Translations under genes and position numbers: made by a program
Shown: positions 46,255 through 59,600 of the stretch, in pieces
Position numbering within the stretch: the first letter of the stretch is position 1
Layout: every line of letters begins with the position of its first letter
Assembly (NCBI RefSeq): GCF_014633365.1
Contig: NC_068338.1
Span: 13,960,616 to 14,024,615, forward strand
Direction: 5' to 3'
Source of the DNA: Diospyros lotus
Taxonomy: Eukaryota; Streptophyta; Magnoliopsida; Ericales; Ebenaceae
Length of the DNA: 64,000 nucleotides
The notes under the pieces: generated by a model
The model's database searches: none
What the model was told of the DNA's origin: nothing
The model's input: the letters and a program-made list of their open reading frames with translations, nothing else

Positions 46255-48250
46255 ACGGGACCTAAGTGCAATATATTAGAAGTATTAGATTCAAGCACAA
46301 ATAATCAATCAACCTTTATGACACGGTCAACTAATATTTATGATTCAGTCGACTGATCTTCATAAACGATTGATAGTTTTGAGAGTGGGATTAATCTACA
46401 TGCTTCTTCTTTTCACCATTTCATCACATCGGAGCATTTAATGCTTTAATGTAGCAATAAATAAGAGAGAGAAGATGAGAAAGCTTAGTGGTGAAGCAAA
46501 AATTGAGGGAAGAAAAATTGGGAGAGTCCCGATTTCTCCAGCCTTCATCTCTTTCTTCCTTACTTATTCTTCTCCTGAGCTTGGGTCTTCTTCTTCTTCT
46601 TTCTCTGAGGATTTACCTATCTCTTTTCTCCCTTACTTGATCTCGGCTGTGAGACAGGCATAAGCAACTTGAAAGGAACCACAATAGCTTCAATTCATCT
46701 TCATTGAGAAAGTCTTAGCATGGCTCTAATAAAGGGTTCTAAGGTAGCTCAAGGAGAGACTAGGTCCTCCACAATTGAGGAGGTGGGCTGATCACCTAAG
46801 TGTTGCAGGTACAAGAGCAAATTCAAGTAATCGAGAGGAAGCTGGAAGCTTAAGAGGTAATGGATAGCCAACGAAAGACATCATATGTAGAGGAATATCC
46901 CTAAAAGCCCTATGGAGGGTTTTTCATTTCAATGTTTAACACCGACTATTGCAAGGGTTTGTTTTCGTTTCTACTGTGCGTTCGTTTTGATTTTGAAAAT
47001 GTTTTAAAACTGGTATACCCTTGCATGGATCCACCAAGAGTTGGTTTTTTGGCCTCACACCCCCGTTCCCTTTCATGAGCTTTCGTGGGAGGTTAACCGT
47101 TACACTACAGCAGAAATAATTATGCCTCCTAACAATTATTAGATAGCAATAGCATAGGGAAACCTCGTTTCTTTCAAGGAAACTTACTTCAAAAAAATGC
47201 TACTCTTCCCTTCGACTTTCAATCAAATAAAAAATTGGAGAGTCATTGTTGAAACATAGCCTACTGAATAAGACACAAGACAACATAGAGGGATCCTTTA
47301 GGGGAAGATGTTCTCCTAGCCCGATACAATGGTGTCCTCTTTTGTTCTCCAAAAATACTCTATCAGGTTATGTCAGTCTTCCTAGAGTTCTTCCGAGAGG
47401 ACAACCTGGGACAATAGTTGTCCTCTTGGGCATCTTTCCAGATGACAAGAGTCCCGGTGTTCTCCTGGCAAAAATTAAAGCGAAGGCAGTCTGTTGAAAA
47501 CCTCCCAAAGGATGGAAGTCCTCCCAAAAGGACCCCAAGAGGACATTCCTTTCCTGGTTACTAAGAAATCTCACGTAATAATGCTTACACGGGATGTTCC
47601 CCAAGTAAGTCACACATAAATTAATGCCCTGCTATGTTGCTCTGGCAATAGTAGCTTGCCAAAAGGCATACCTTCTCCTGGAGGACTCCTTAGGCCACAA
47701 AGCCCTCTAGGGGGGATTCCTCTTAAGCCCATCCGAGCCTAACCTAAGATAGTTTCCCTTAGCCCAAGTGACACACGTCCACCTCCAACATTTATGGTAA
47801 AAAAAACTATATATATATATATATCTCTTTCCTCATAGGGAAAATGACCTTTTTTGGTATATTTGTACTAGTCATATTTACTACATAATCTACCTACTTG
47901 ACGATCCAAAAGATCAACTATCTCTTCTTTCAAGTAACTACTTCATTCCAATACTAACTTAAGTTTCGGAGGACGTATGCGAGAGAGAAATTCTTGCATG
48001 CCTCCTAACCTAGTTTCATGTGTACAGTTCTCCTAGATAGTAAGACTTCCCTCGAGAAACTCATTTCTTTCTTCTTGGATACGAGTAAACATTTGTTATT
48101 TGTTCACCTTGCTCTGCCATGATCCAAGCACACCCACATTACAAATTTCAATTGTTGTATTTTGGCAATAGTAGCTAGTGACAATCATAACTAGGATTTA
48201 GACTAATCTTTATACTAATTGAGGTTGATTTGTAAGAACTTAAAAGAAAT
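46255..48250. other. Spacer with LTR-like end
   Basis: No gene could be supported. From about 47240 to 48170 the sequence, with repeated GAGGAC/TCCTCC motifs, ends in CACATTACAAATTTCAATTG TTGTATTTTGGCAAT. That closely matches the ending of the LTR fragment near 21255-21285. It is probably another fragment of that gypsy family. Confidence 0.5.
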
Positions 48251-50181
48251 TGTTAGCTTAAGATAGGGGTGAATTAATGTCACCCAAAATTAATTTTTAA
48301 ACTTTTTGAAAATAAAGAAATTTAAATAATGAAGAACACATCGTTTATAGTGACTCGGCTCCACTTCTTACATCCACTACCTTAACTCCTCGTTAAGAAT
48401 TTTTCAACCAACTTACTACATAGCTTTTAACAGCTCCACTTCTTACATCCACTACCTTAACTCCTCGTTAAGAATTTTTCAACCAACTTACTACATAGCT
48501 TTTAACAGGATAAGCTAGAACCTTTTTACACAACTTTTACTAAACTAAAACCTTTACAAGTGATTTTTCAAGGCTTATGCACAAACCACAGACAGCTCAC
48601 AACAAGCTAGGTTTGAAACACTTGGAGAAGCTTATAATGAAGCACACAACAATAAAAAGACTTCTCACAAATACATAGATTGAAAGGATAAAAGAATTAA
48701 GGCACAATCTCTCTTGGTTATACACTAAACAAAAGATGTATATGATAAAAGCTCTTTTAGTCAAATAATGACTTGAGAATTTTCAATTCAGCTTGGTTTT
48801 ATATCTCTTCAATGTCTGTACTTCATTCTCATGCATCTCTTGAGTATTTATAACTTTAGGATCTTCAATGCACTATAGCTTTATCTAATAGACAAAAGCA
48901 AAAATCTTGTCATCTATAGAAAATATATATTCCCACTACATGCATTCCAATGGTTAGTAATTGAGAATTCAATTTAAATTTCATTCTAGTTGCATGAGAT
49001 TGCATTTAATGAACTAGTCTTATCTAAAAAACTTAACTCAACATGCATTAAATGCTATATGATGGCTATATTTTCAAATTTTAGCATATAATTACTTGAG
49101 TATATTTCGACATTACTCAAATAAAATTAGTAGATATTCAAATATGCTTAAATGATAGTCGATTAAGTTCAGCAATTACTCGACTATAAGATTTACTTAG
49201 TCAATTATCATTTCAAATACAAAAACCCACTCTCTATCCAATAAATCTTACTCAACTAAGTTCCTCTGTTACTCGATTATAAAATGTTATTACTCGAGTA
49301 TGTAGTACATCATATTCAAATAAATTTTCTAGCTCAAATTTGTTACTCGAGTACAAAATATATCATATTCAATTAACATTTTAACTTCATATTTGTTACT
49401 TGATTAAACATTCTTGATACTCGATTATAACATGTCATTACTTGCATATGAGATGCCTCTTAGTCAATTAATAAAAAAGATATAGAGGCTCGCTCACTAT
49501 TCTTTATATTGTACTTAACTAAGGCACAAAGTTATTTAACTAAGGTAATAGTTACTTGATTAAACATAACCTCTTAGTCAATTAATTTTCAAGTATAGAG
49601 ACTTGACATTTTTTACCCGATTAATCACTTGAGTAAGATTTTTTATTACTCGACTAAAAAGATGTATTACTCGATTGCTATTCTCTTTTAATCAATTAAT
49701 GAGACAAGTCCGGAGACTTGTCATTTTAGCCTTAATTCTTCCTCAATTACTAAATACAATTACTCAACTAATATCACAGTTGGTTAAATATCATTTAGAT
49801 CATTCAATTAAAGCTTTTTAGTGCAATACTTGAGTATATCAAGCATATAATCGATTAAGCTTGGGTGAATTCAAGTCTTACTTGATTAAACCTATAACTT
49901 AGTCGAGTATGATCACATGTTACTCAAGTAATTCTTTCCTTACTCGATTGACCTTAGGCCCATAACTTATCTTACTCAATTAACAATATTGAGTATCTGA
50001 GTAATGATTTGAAATTTGGTTAAAACTAACATTCCCAAAGACATATAATCGATTAACAGTGGAGTTTACTCGAGTGAGTAAATGTGTTAGTTGATTGATA
50101 TTTGGTTTTACTCGATTAATAATATATCATTAAAATCATAAAATTTTTGTTTAAATTTCATTATCAAAACATAACTCAACA
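48251..50181 (-). mobile_element. SIRE-like copia LTR (probably solo), minus strand
   Basis: Read on the minus strand it begins TGTTGAGTTATGTTTTGATA (from 50181) and ends ATCTTAAGCTAACA (48251). Near its end is the copia-type stretch GGAGTTAAGGTAGTGGATG and GTGTTCTTCATT. AAAT lies on both sides, a possible 4-bp duplication in low-complexity DNA. About 30 degenerate copies of TTACTCGATTAA fill its U3 (48950-50120). A minus-strand TATAAAACC motif occurs near 48797. It is 1,931 bp with no coding. Confidence 0.65.
48359..48508. repeat. Perfect 75-bp tandem duplication
   Basis: The unit starting CTCCACTTCTTACATCCA at 48359 is repeated exactly from 48434; no difference between copies was seen. It lies in the 3' part of the copia LTR. 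Confidence 0.95.
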
Positions 50182-50370
50182 AAATTATTTTTTTAAATGT
50201 AATGAAAATTTTCTCATATCTTTGTCTCCTTTTTAATCCCGACTCTTTGTAAGATTTTTGTTAATCCCAACAAAAAGGGGGAGAAATATAAAATAAGAGG
50301 AAGAGAAAATTGTTAATACTTAATACAAAAAAGGGAAAAAAATGTTTTTTCAATGTCTTGTCAACATAAA

Positions 50371-53300
50371 AAAGGAGGAGATTGTTGAATCCTTGATTTT
50401 GATACTTAATACAAAACATGTGCTTAAATTTGAAAATAGGTTGTTAATCGAGTAATAGTAATTATTAATTGATTGACATGCCTTTTACTCAAGTAAAGCT
50501 CAATTTAATCAAGTAATTATGTTTGGAAAAGTCGATTTTAATGAAATTTTAAACATTACTTGATTATTAAATATTATCAATCGAGTAAGATATTTTAAGG
50601 TTTAAAGATTAATCAACTAATAACTAAACTCAATCAAGTAATAGGGTTTAATCAAGTAAGGAAATATCCTAATCAAGTAACAAGTATCTTATTTGACTAA
50701 TTTATTCTTTTAATCAAGTAACATCAGAATACTTAACAGATTAATTGATTATTCACTTGCATTACTCAAATAAGTGATGGAATATGTAACATCCCGAAAT
50801 TTGGAGATAAATAATAGTTGTTAATCTCGGTATTTGAGATAACTATTAAGTATTTGTGGATCTACAAGAAAACATTAATTTGTATTGTTTTGAGGAAATA
50901 GGAAGGTAATTGGTAAATTCGGGTATAAGAGTAATTATGAATTTGAGGTAAAAGTGGAATTTCTGGAATTTTCGAGGCTTAGGTATAATTTCAGGAAAGA
51001 GGTTGCGAGTTTCTCTAAAATTAATGGGGGGCAGCATGTTAATAAAGTAGAAGCTAGCCCAGCTGGTTGAGGGCGCGCGTGCGTGTGGCTTGGGGGGGGG
51101 GAGCTGAGGGGTAGGCGCGACCACTGTGCAGAATTTGCTGAATTTTTCCAGCCATTTGGGGGTGCCAAACGGCGTCGTTTCTTGCCCAGCAGCAACAACC
51201 TCTTGGCTACGACGTGGCTGTCTTCCAGCCATGCTTTTTTGTGGCTTTTAAGCCACTCAATTTTCCTCCAAATTGGAGTCTTGGGCAGCAAGCTATAAGC
51301 CTTTAAAAGGCTTAAAAATTAAGGCAATTCTGGGAGTGAAGCACGAGCCAGCAGAGTGAAAATTAAGGGAGAAGAGGGTGCGGCCAGCTTTGGGAAAGAG
51401 GAAAGCTAGGAGATTTTGGAGCTAATCCACAGTTAAGATAGTCAGGTATGTGGCTAAAATTAATACAGGTATTATATGTTTCGATTATAAGTTTTATTCA
51501 GTTAAAATACGTATCTTATATGGTTAGATTTAATTAATTGAAACTACGATTTCATTAGTTGCTAGGAGACGTTTTACTTCGTAGCGGAAGTGCAAGAGAA
51601 GCTAGGATCGACTATTTGTTAGCAAGTTCCTAACTCTTTCTTCGTGAGCTTCAATTCCTCTACAAGTCCTTGTCGTTGTTCATATTTTATCTTCTCCCTT
51701 GTTGTTATTCAGTTCCATGTATTAATTGTATAACTACGCATGTCAACCATTTTTGTTATTGGTGCAATATATCTTTTAACTGACACGGGGCTTTGTATAG
51801 CCCCATTTCCTTGGGAATGATGCCACACCTGATGGGGTTAGGTTCCAGATGGGTGTGTGTGTGTGTTGGTTGTGGATCTTGGGTCTTTGTGTGTGGGATT
51901 ATTATTTATTTAATTATAGTTGACGTTGACAGTGTGTGTCGGGGTTGAGTTGCATTCAATAGGGAGACATGCTTTATGTGTGATGGGGTGTGTGAGCATC
52001 CGCATAACCCAGTTAGTCTAAGAGCCAATTTGGGTACTCTAGGTGAACATATGCATTTAGAGCATTTCGCATGTGTGTATTCCTATGTGAGCGTAGCATG
52101 GCCTGCTACTTGGTTTATGGGGGCCTTGCCATCACGTTTATGCTGCAGAAGCCATTGCATTTCTTATGTGTCGCATTGTATGGTGCGCGCAGTTGTTATT
52201 AATGTTATTGTTTTGGGCTGGAGTACAGTACCAGTCCGGGTGTCGTGAGTACCGGCCTGAGGGAGTTTTAGCTCAGGTCGGGTGGCGGGAGTACCGGCTC
52301 AGTTTAAAGTTTAGCTTGGGGGAAGCCTGAGGAAAGACCTTTAGAGATTAGCTTGGGGGAAACCTAAGGGAAGACCTTTAGATTAGCTCGGGAAGGTCCC
52401 GAGGAAAGACTTGATTAGATATGGAGATCCATGTATGTGATTTTATGGGTGGAGAGACTGCACTAGGGAGGCTTGGGATCTTGTGCTGGAGCATAGAGTG
52501 TCGGAAGCTATGCTAGAGCATAGAGTTTCGGAAGATGGAAATTCAGTGTGGGAGCTCAAAATATTTATTGCTTGCCAGTTCATGGCAGCGACAGGTTTGT
52601 TAGGGACTTGGGTGCTGGTGTCTTTTATGTGGGCCCCAAGGACCATTATGTGCATGTTTATTTATGCGGTTTCATTTGACTTGTGATTCATGTTGTGTAT
52701 GTGTATGTCTTAGGCACAAGATGTGCGGGTTGTATGGTGTTATTCTCTTGAATCCTTAGCCTTTGTTTCTTGTATTCATTTGCTGAGTCTTGCGACTCAC
52801 CTTTGCTTTTCATCATTCCAGGTAAGAGAATCGCCTGAGTGGCGAGTACGTCTAGTGGGATGGGTCTAAATCATCGAGCCATGGTAGCATGTGTAGAGTT
52901 CTCCCGAGACTAGGTCCTGGGTGTCGCTTTGTTTGGTCAGGTTAATATTCTTATGTTTTGAGGTCGATGCATGTATGGTTGTTATGTTTGGTCAGGGTTA
53001 TGCTGTTATGTTTTTAAGTTAGGAGTACGTTGTGTAAGCCTAGGTGGGCTCACGTTGTGAGCGGTTATGTAAGGATGGTTATTAAACATTATGTATTGTC
53101 AAAAAGGTTATGGTTTCTAAGAAGACTGTGTGTGAGTTTTGGTTTATGTTATTATTCGATATCATTCAGATAATGACCCTCTCATGGATCCTCTATGCTC
53201 TCAGAGGCTCCGGGAGGCAGGCCGTTACAGAATAATCTTAATTGAGTAACCAAAGAGTTAATCGACTAAGTTATATATATTTTAATCGAGTAATAAATCT

Positions 53301-54100
53301 TAATTAGAATGACATGTCTCTATCCTCAAACTGTTAATTGACTAAGAAGTTATTTCTATCAAGTAACATCTACCTTAATAGAGTAAGAAAATATTTTAAA
53401 CGAGTAATAAATTTTAGTCAGAATGACAAGTCTCCATACTCGAATTTTTAAGTTATTCTTAATCGAGTAACGTCTTATTTAGTTAAGTAATATAATAGTT
53501 TAATTAAGTAATAATTATTTGACAAAATGTCAAGTCTTTGTACTCGAATTATTAATCAATTAAGAGAAACTTTTAATTGAGTAATGATATGCTTTAGTTG
53601 AGTATCAAAATTGATTAATAGAGTAAAAGTTACAAGTGGTTAAAAAGTTGATCAACTAAAAAATGCTTATTAATCGAGTAACATTTTAAAGTTATAAGTG
53701 GCTAAAAAGTTAACCGACTAAGAAATGCTTATAATAGAGTAATATAATTTTTACTTTAGTAACAAATATTTTTAGTCAAGTAATGACTCGTATATCTGAT
53801 CATCTTAATCGAGTAAGATTATATTAAATAGTCGAGTAATGTTTATCTAAATCGACTAACTGTTGAGATCACTCAAATAACATTATATTTCACTCGAGTA
53901 ATAGTACTCTACTTTACTTAACTAATTCTCTATAAAAATTCAAATTTATAATCATCACAGACCGCTTTAAATGCAAACAATTCTTAGTTTTCAAACAATC
54001 ATACCTACATTAAATGTTATCTAATCATTCTTTCATACAATTTGTATGCAAATTGTGTTTGGATTTATTACTAACCATTGGAATAGCAAGAAAGAAGAAT
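50371..54100 (+). mobile_element. SIRE-like copia 3' LTR fragment, plus strand, split by a gypsy solo LTR
   Basis: A polypurine tract AAAGGAGGAGA (50371-50381) precedes TGTTGAATCCTTGATTTTG at 50383. The LTR runs to 50784, is interrupted, and resumes at 53235. It is packed with TAATCGAGTAA motifs in the orientation opposite to those at 48.9-50.1 kb. Its right end was not found; similarity in style fades near 54100 (ACTAACCATTGGAATAGC there is inverted relative to the left LTR at about 48945-48960). The 190 bp before the tract look like the untranslated end of an element interior. Confidence 0.6.
50785..53229 (+). mobile_element. Solo LTR of a Ty3/gypsy element
   Basis: It begins TGTAACATCCCGAAATTTGG and ends GGCCGTTACA with GAATA on both sides (50780-50784, 53230-53234). 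The 2,445-bp length and these ends resemble LTRs of Tekay/Del-type gypsy elements. No coding domain is present. It interrupts a copia LTR and is younger than it. Confidence 0.85.
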
Positions 54101-54839
54101 GTTCCTGTTGGTTTCAATAATCATGCTGAAAGATTACTTAAGAAAGAAGTGAATTCGGTGTTTTGACAACTTTTACAAATTATGATGAAAATATCTTGAC
54201 ACATATGATATAGTAAAGTTATTTGAAGAAAGCAATTATCTTAAACTATAAATAAATGCAGTAGCGGATGGAATAAACATGAATATGTATACAATAGAAA
54301 ATATTTTTCTTAAAGATATTTTGAGGAACATTTAATCATATGATGTGTATGAAAATATTGATATGTGGATGTATGCATTTAAGAAAGAGATTTAAGAAAT
54401 CTTTTTGCATATATAAGTAACCGCTTGAAACACATCAAATTAAATGTATATTTGAGAAATAAGAATACATTATAGATAGATTTGAAAGACTTTTTATTTA
54501 TGTAATGAAAACTGATGCATAAATTTTTTTTTTTTTATGCAAGATATAAGTACTAAAATAGAAATTTCAAGATAAATCGAAATCTGTAAAGATTTTTTTT
54601 ATGAGAATTGGATTTTAAACATGCTTCAATCCTAGAGTATGTATGCAGCAAGAAAATAAGTTGCTTATGCAAAAATGAAGATTGAAGCTAAAACTATTTT
54701 TAAGATGATTCCATCCAGCAAAACACTTGACTAATAGATTGCAAAATAAAACTATGAGATAAAACATAAGATAAAAACATTTGTATGACAGTTTTAGAGA
54801 AATACAATTAAAGTTAAAATAAAACAAAAGCAAACACCA
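54101..54839. other. AT-rich stretch without recognised features
   Basis: No supportable coding, element end or RNA gene. Probably decayed LTR or interior sequence of the copia elements on either side. Confidence 0.5.
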
Positions 54840-55014
54840 TGAACACAATAATTTTAGAGTGATTTAGCCAACTCCCTAATTCACTGCCTTAACTCTTCAC
54901 TAAAGATTTAGAGAACATTTACTAAAGTTATTAGTTTTTAGGACTTCGCTATAACCCATATATATTTTTTACAGGCTCAACTGAAACCTCCACTTTTACG
55001 GGCTAAGTAGAAAC

Positions 55015-56495
55015 CCTAGCTCGGCAGTAATTTGCGCACACATTTGGTCATATTGCTCTTGAGGCACTTGATACTATTGTCTTTGTCTAACCTTAGTTGG
55101 GCATGTTCCAAGTCCTCCCATCCTTACCCTGCCATGCCCATCTTTGCCTAGTATTTGAGTAAAGACATCCTCTACCGAATCTGGGGTTTGTTCATCTGTG
55201 GGTATTTGTGACAACCTTTCATCCATTTGTTCCTCAAGAAACATTTCACAAGTTAGTTACATAAGTCGACAAGTAAAAGAAACAAAATATATCTACAACT
55301 TTCAAATTTTAGACATACATACAATTATATATGAAGATGTAGAGCCTACTATCTCTCCGCTCTTTTTGGTGTGTGTCTTTCTAAAGAGCTTGATTCTATC
55401 TGGCTCATCTCCACTTTCAATATTCATCTAAAAACATATATAAGATATGAAATATATTAAATGTTTAAAGTTTAGGCATTACTAATTAAATTATCAATAA
55501 ATATATATAACTAATATCCATTCTATTCTTACCTGGTGTCTAACCTGAGGATGTGATCGCCTACCGCTGGTGTGACCCATCTTTTGCTTATCTCGATTGG
55601 CACGGTTTGTCACACTACGTTCCTACTTGTAATATGATATTAGAACTAGTCATAGAGAATCCATCTGATATATCCACCCATACATAAATCATACATACCT
55701 ATGCTTGCTCACATCCCCAATACTCCACAAGAACCTTCCACTGTTTTGGGTCCACCCCAGGCGGTATTTTTGACAGGCGAGCCTCATCTGTCTCATGGCA
55801 ATCATAATGCCTCTTCAAGGTGGCTTTGTATTCTCTCCACTTCTTGGAAGCATGTTGCAAGCAAATTGATCTCCATGTTGTGGGTACATCAGTGTTATCC
55901 TACAATGATATCCTTATTAGAGTATAAAAGTTTAGAGTCAAATAACTAAGAATCAGAGAGACGTTATTTACTCACCAAGACCTCTTGCCAGATGCGCTCC
56001 TTATATGGTTCCATCCCTGGTGATCTCCAATCAGTAAATGTAAGGGGAGCAATACTCCTTACCATCACACCTAGTTGGGTTTCCAACTTAGTTGCCATCT
56101 CCCCAACTGGTTGTCCTTCAGCATCAAATTCAATATGAATCTTTTCCTTTCCCCACTTTGAAATTTGTCTTGATATTCCTCTTCCTTTCTTGGCAGTAGA
56201 TGACATGGAACTTGTACCTGCTAAAACATAATAACACAATAAATTCAGATTGAATTAGGAAAGAATAATAATTTATTATCGTTCATATAAATTTTTGGTA
56301 TTTACCTTGCTGACTATGTGAGTTTTGGGAGTTGGATTGTGAGTGGATCAAGTCCTCTTCAGGATGATGGGGATGTGGCGGGACTGGGTTTGGGGTTGGA
56401 TGATGGGATGGAATTGATTGTGAATCATTGTGGTGTGAATCTGTACTGCGTGACATGAATCCAATTGGCCAACGAGTCTGCCTCTTAGGTGCCAT
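55015..56495 (-). pseudogene. CACTA accessory protein (Transposase_24 / TNPA-like), truncated
   Basis: Exon 1 (56495-56306) encodes MAPKRQTRWPIGFM and a His/Ser/Pro-rich stretch. Exon 2 (56220-55976) has HIEFDAEGQPVGEMATKLET, APLTFTDWRSP and ERIWQEVL. Exon 3 (55899-55699) has ICLQHASKKWREYKATLKRH and PKQWKVLVEYWGCEQA, then TAG. Exon 4 (from about 55629 to 55533) has NRANRDKQKMGHTSGRRSH. Later exons carry DEPDRIKLFRKTHTKKSG and LGKDGHGRVRMGGLG. These are the ordered blocks of plant Transposase_24 (Ptta/En/Spm) proteins, which bind subterminal repeats. Two in-frame TAG codons (55701-55699 and near 55072) and truncation inside QEQYDQMCAQITAEL make it inactive. Confidence 0.82.
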
Positions 56496-56665
56496 CAGTG
56501 TAATTGCCTATTATTGATTTGAATGTAAAAAACAATCTGTTAGCATATCAATTTAGGTTAAACAAAAATAACAAATCAAAACATAAAAAGCTAAAAACAT
56601 AAACATATATACATACCACATCATTAAATATTATGCAAGGAAGACATATACATGCCACTTCAATA

Positions 56666-59600
56666 TTAGAAATCATTATCATCACTATGTACAGTATAAG
56701 GAATGGAATTGTCGTCGTCATCTGATATATCAACTAGCATACCATCCTCATTAGATTCTCCAGAAGAGTAGTCTTCATCAGATTCTCCTAACTCTGCATG
56801 TAAGGACCGATCATTGTTGATTTCAACATGATTACTAATTAAAGCATCTTCCTCATCACAGCTCCCTGCCACATTTCTTTTACCCATGTTATACAAATCT
56901 CTAGGTGTCATCTTCATGACAACGTGCCATTCTTCATCAAGAGGATCAGTCACATACCACACTTGTGATGCTTGATTTGCAAGTATAAAAGGTTCGTCTG
57001 TTGGTTTATTCTCTTGATACATTAAACAATTAAAATTTAAAATTATGAAATTCAAACTGTCAACTTTCATCCCTCTGTTATTGTCAACCCAATCACACTT
57101 AAACAAAACAAATTTGAATTCGTTAGAGTATCGTATCTCAACAACATCTGTTAGGACTCCATAAAAGGTAACATCACCACTGATAGGACGTTTATCTTTT
57201 GAACTAGCATAACTTTCAGTATTTGCAGTTAGTAATACTCCACTGTTTTGAGTCATTCTTCTCCTTTCTCGACGCCTCGTGTGGAATTTGAATCCATTTA
57301 CGATGTACCCAGAATACTTCCATGCCCATGAGTGAGGCCCAGCAGCTAATGTTTTCATTTCATTGGGTACATTGTGACCACTTACTTGCAATTCATAAAC
57401 CTATTTTGTAACATGTTTATAATTCGTTACGCAAATAAATATATGCAAATTCTAAGATGGTTAGATATGGATGTTTAGGGTGTGGTGGCAGCATGTTAAG
57501 ACATCACTTACATGTTTTTGAAACCATAATGGGAAGTTTTCATGGTGTTTTTGTGTAATTTCACGATTGCTAGCACCTCTTCTTTCCAATCTAATGGATT
57601 GTAAGTGTGTCCTGCATTGTATGCAAATGATAGGAATTATGAAATTAAAGTATAAATTTTTTTTATTATGAAATAAAATTGATCAACTAGACTAAGTTAT
57701 AATAATCTTACTCTCGATAAGACGAAATTGTACTACAATTTGCTAGCACATAACGATGGGCTTGCTGCAATGAAATCTCATCCAATGTGAATAATTTCCC
57801 TTTTTTTGGGATAGGTTGACCATGTGCACCCTCATAATTTCGAACCGGCCTATTAAACTTTGTTTCCACATCATCCAAGTACCTTGCACAAAAAGTCAAA
57901 CACTCTTCTGCCAAGTAACCTTCAGCAATAGATCCTTCTAGATGACTTCTAGTCCTTACATACTTTTTCAATGTCAATAAGAACCTACACGATAAGTTAC
58001 ATTGTCAAGTAAATTCACAATATTTACTTAAAAACGAACAAACAAATTCACAAATAAAAAAAAATCATGGCTTAATATACCTCTCGATTGGATACATCCA
58101 TCGAAACATTACCGGTCCCGCAATTTGGACTTCGTCAGGCAGGTGAACAACTAAATGCTCCATTATATTGAAGAAGCTCGGTAGAAATATTTTCTCGAGG
58201 TGATAGAGCACCAATATAACGCGTGACCTCAATTGGTTACACTCGTCTACTGTAATATTTTTAGAACACAACTGTTTAAAGTAATCGCATAATTCAATCA
58301 AAGTTTTACTGACATACTTCCTCTTGAACACCCTCCTAATTGCCAATGGAAGCAAATGTTGCATCAAAACATGATTGTCATGGCTCTTAAGTCCACTCAT
58401 TGTGTGTTCTTTGAGTTGGACACGACGTGATATGTTTGATGAGAATCCATCGGGTGATTTTATACTTTTCAATACTTTTAAAAATACATGTTTTTGTTCT
58501 CGATTCAACGTGAAAGATGTAGGAGGTAAATACTTCTTCCCACCCAAACAATCTTCAGGATGCAACTTTTTTCTTATCCCTAGTTCTTTCAAATCAAGAC
58601 GTGCTTTCAAGTTGTCCTTTGTTTTACCTGAAACATTTAATAACGTCCAAATTATGTTGTCACAAACATTTTTCTCAATGTGCATGACGTCGAGATTATG
58701 TCGGATCAAATTGTCTTGCCAATATGGAAGCTCAAAGAATATACTATGTTTTTTCCAACCACCTATTCCTCTCCCAACACTAGTGCCAGAATTCTCACGA
58801 TTTCCATACATCTTCTTAACAAATTCAACATCTTTGAATACATCGTGGCCAGATAACTGAGGATGAGCAACACGGTTCTCAATGGTTCCATCAAAATTCT
58901 TCTTGTCTAACCGAAAATGATGACTCATGTCCTCCAAGAATCTACGGTGACCCATATAACAAAACTTACCACCATGTTTTAACCATTTGGACTCCGTCTC
59001 TTTCATGCAACAAGGACAAGCAACTCTTCCTCGAGTACTCCATCCAGATAAATTAGCATACGCAGGAAAATCATTAATCGTCCACAACAATGCTGCATGC
59101 ATGTGAAACATTTCTTTTCTTGAAGCATCATAAGTTTCTATCCCCTCGCTCCATAATTCTTGTAACTCTTGAATCAACGATTGCAGAAACACATCAATAT
59201 TGTCTCCTGGTGCACGAGGTCCATCAATCAATAAAGATAAGATGAAGTAAGGTTGTTTCATACACAACCAAGGCGGTAGATTATATGGCATTAACACAAC
59301 TGGCCAAATGCTATAGCTAATGGTCATTGTTTGAAACGGATTAAACCCATCAGAAGCCAACCCAAGTCTAACATTGCGACTATCTTCAGCGAATTTCGGA
59401 TGTTGTTCATCAAAAGATTACCAAGCCAATGAATCAGCAGGGTGCCTCATTATACCATCCTTTGTTCTACCTTCTTCATGCCACCTCATTAACGATGCTG
59501 TTTTGTTAGACATAAACAATATTTGCAGTCTCGAGATCAAAGGAAAGTGTCGTACTTGTTTAGAAGCGACTTTTTTCATCTTCATTATATCGTCGTCTAC

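Noticed and set aside
47103..47130. Left end of a third CACTA element (CACTACAGCAGAAAT)
   Set aside because: Only the first bases fit; no subterminal repeats, matching TAGTG end or duplication was found.
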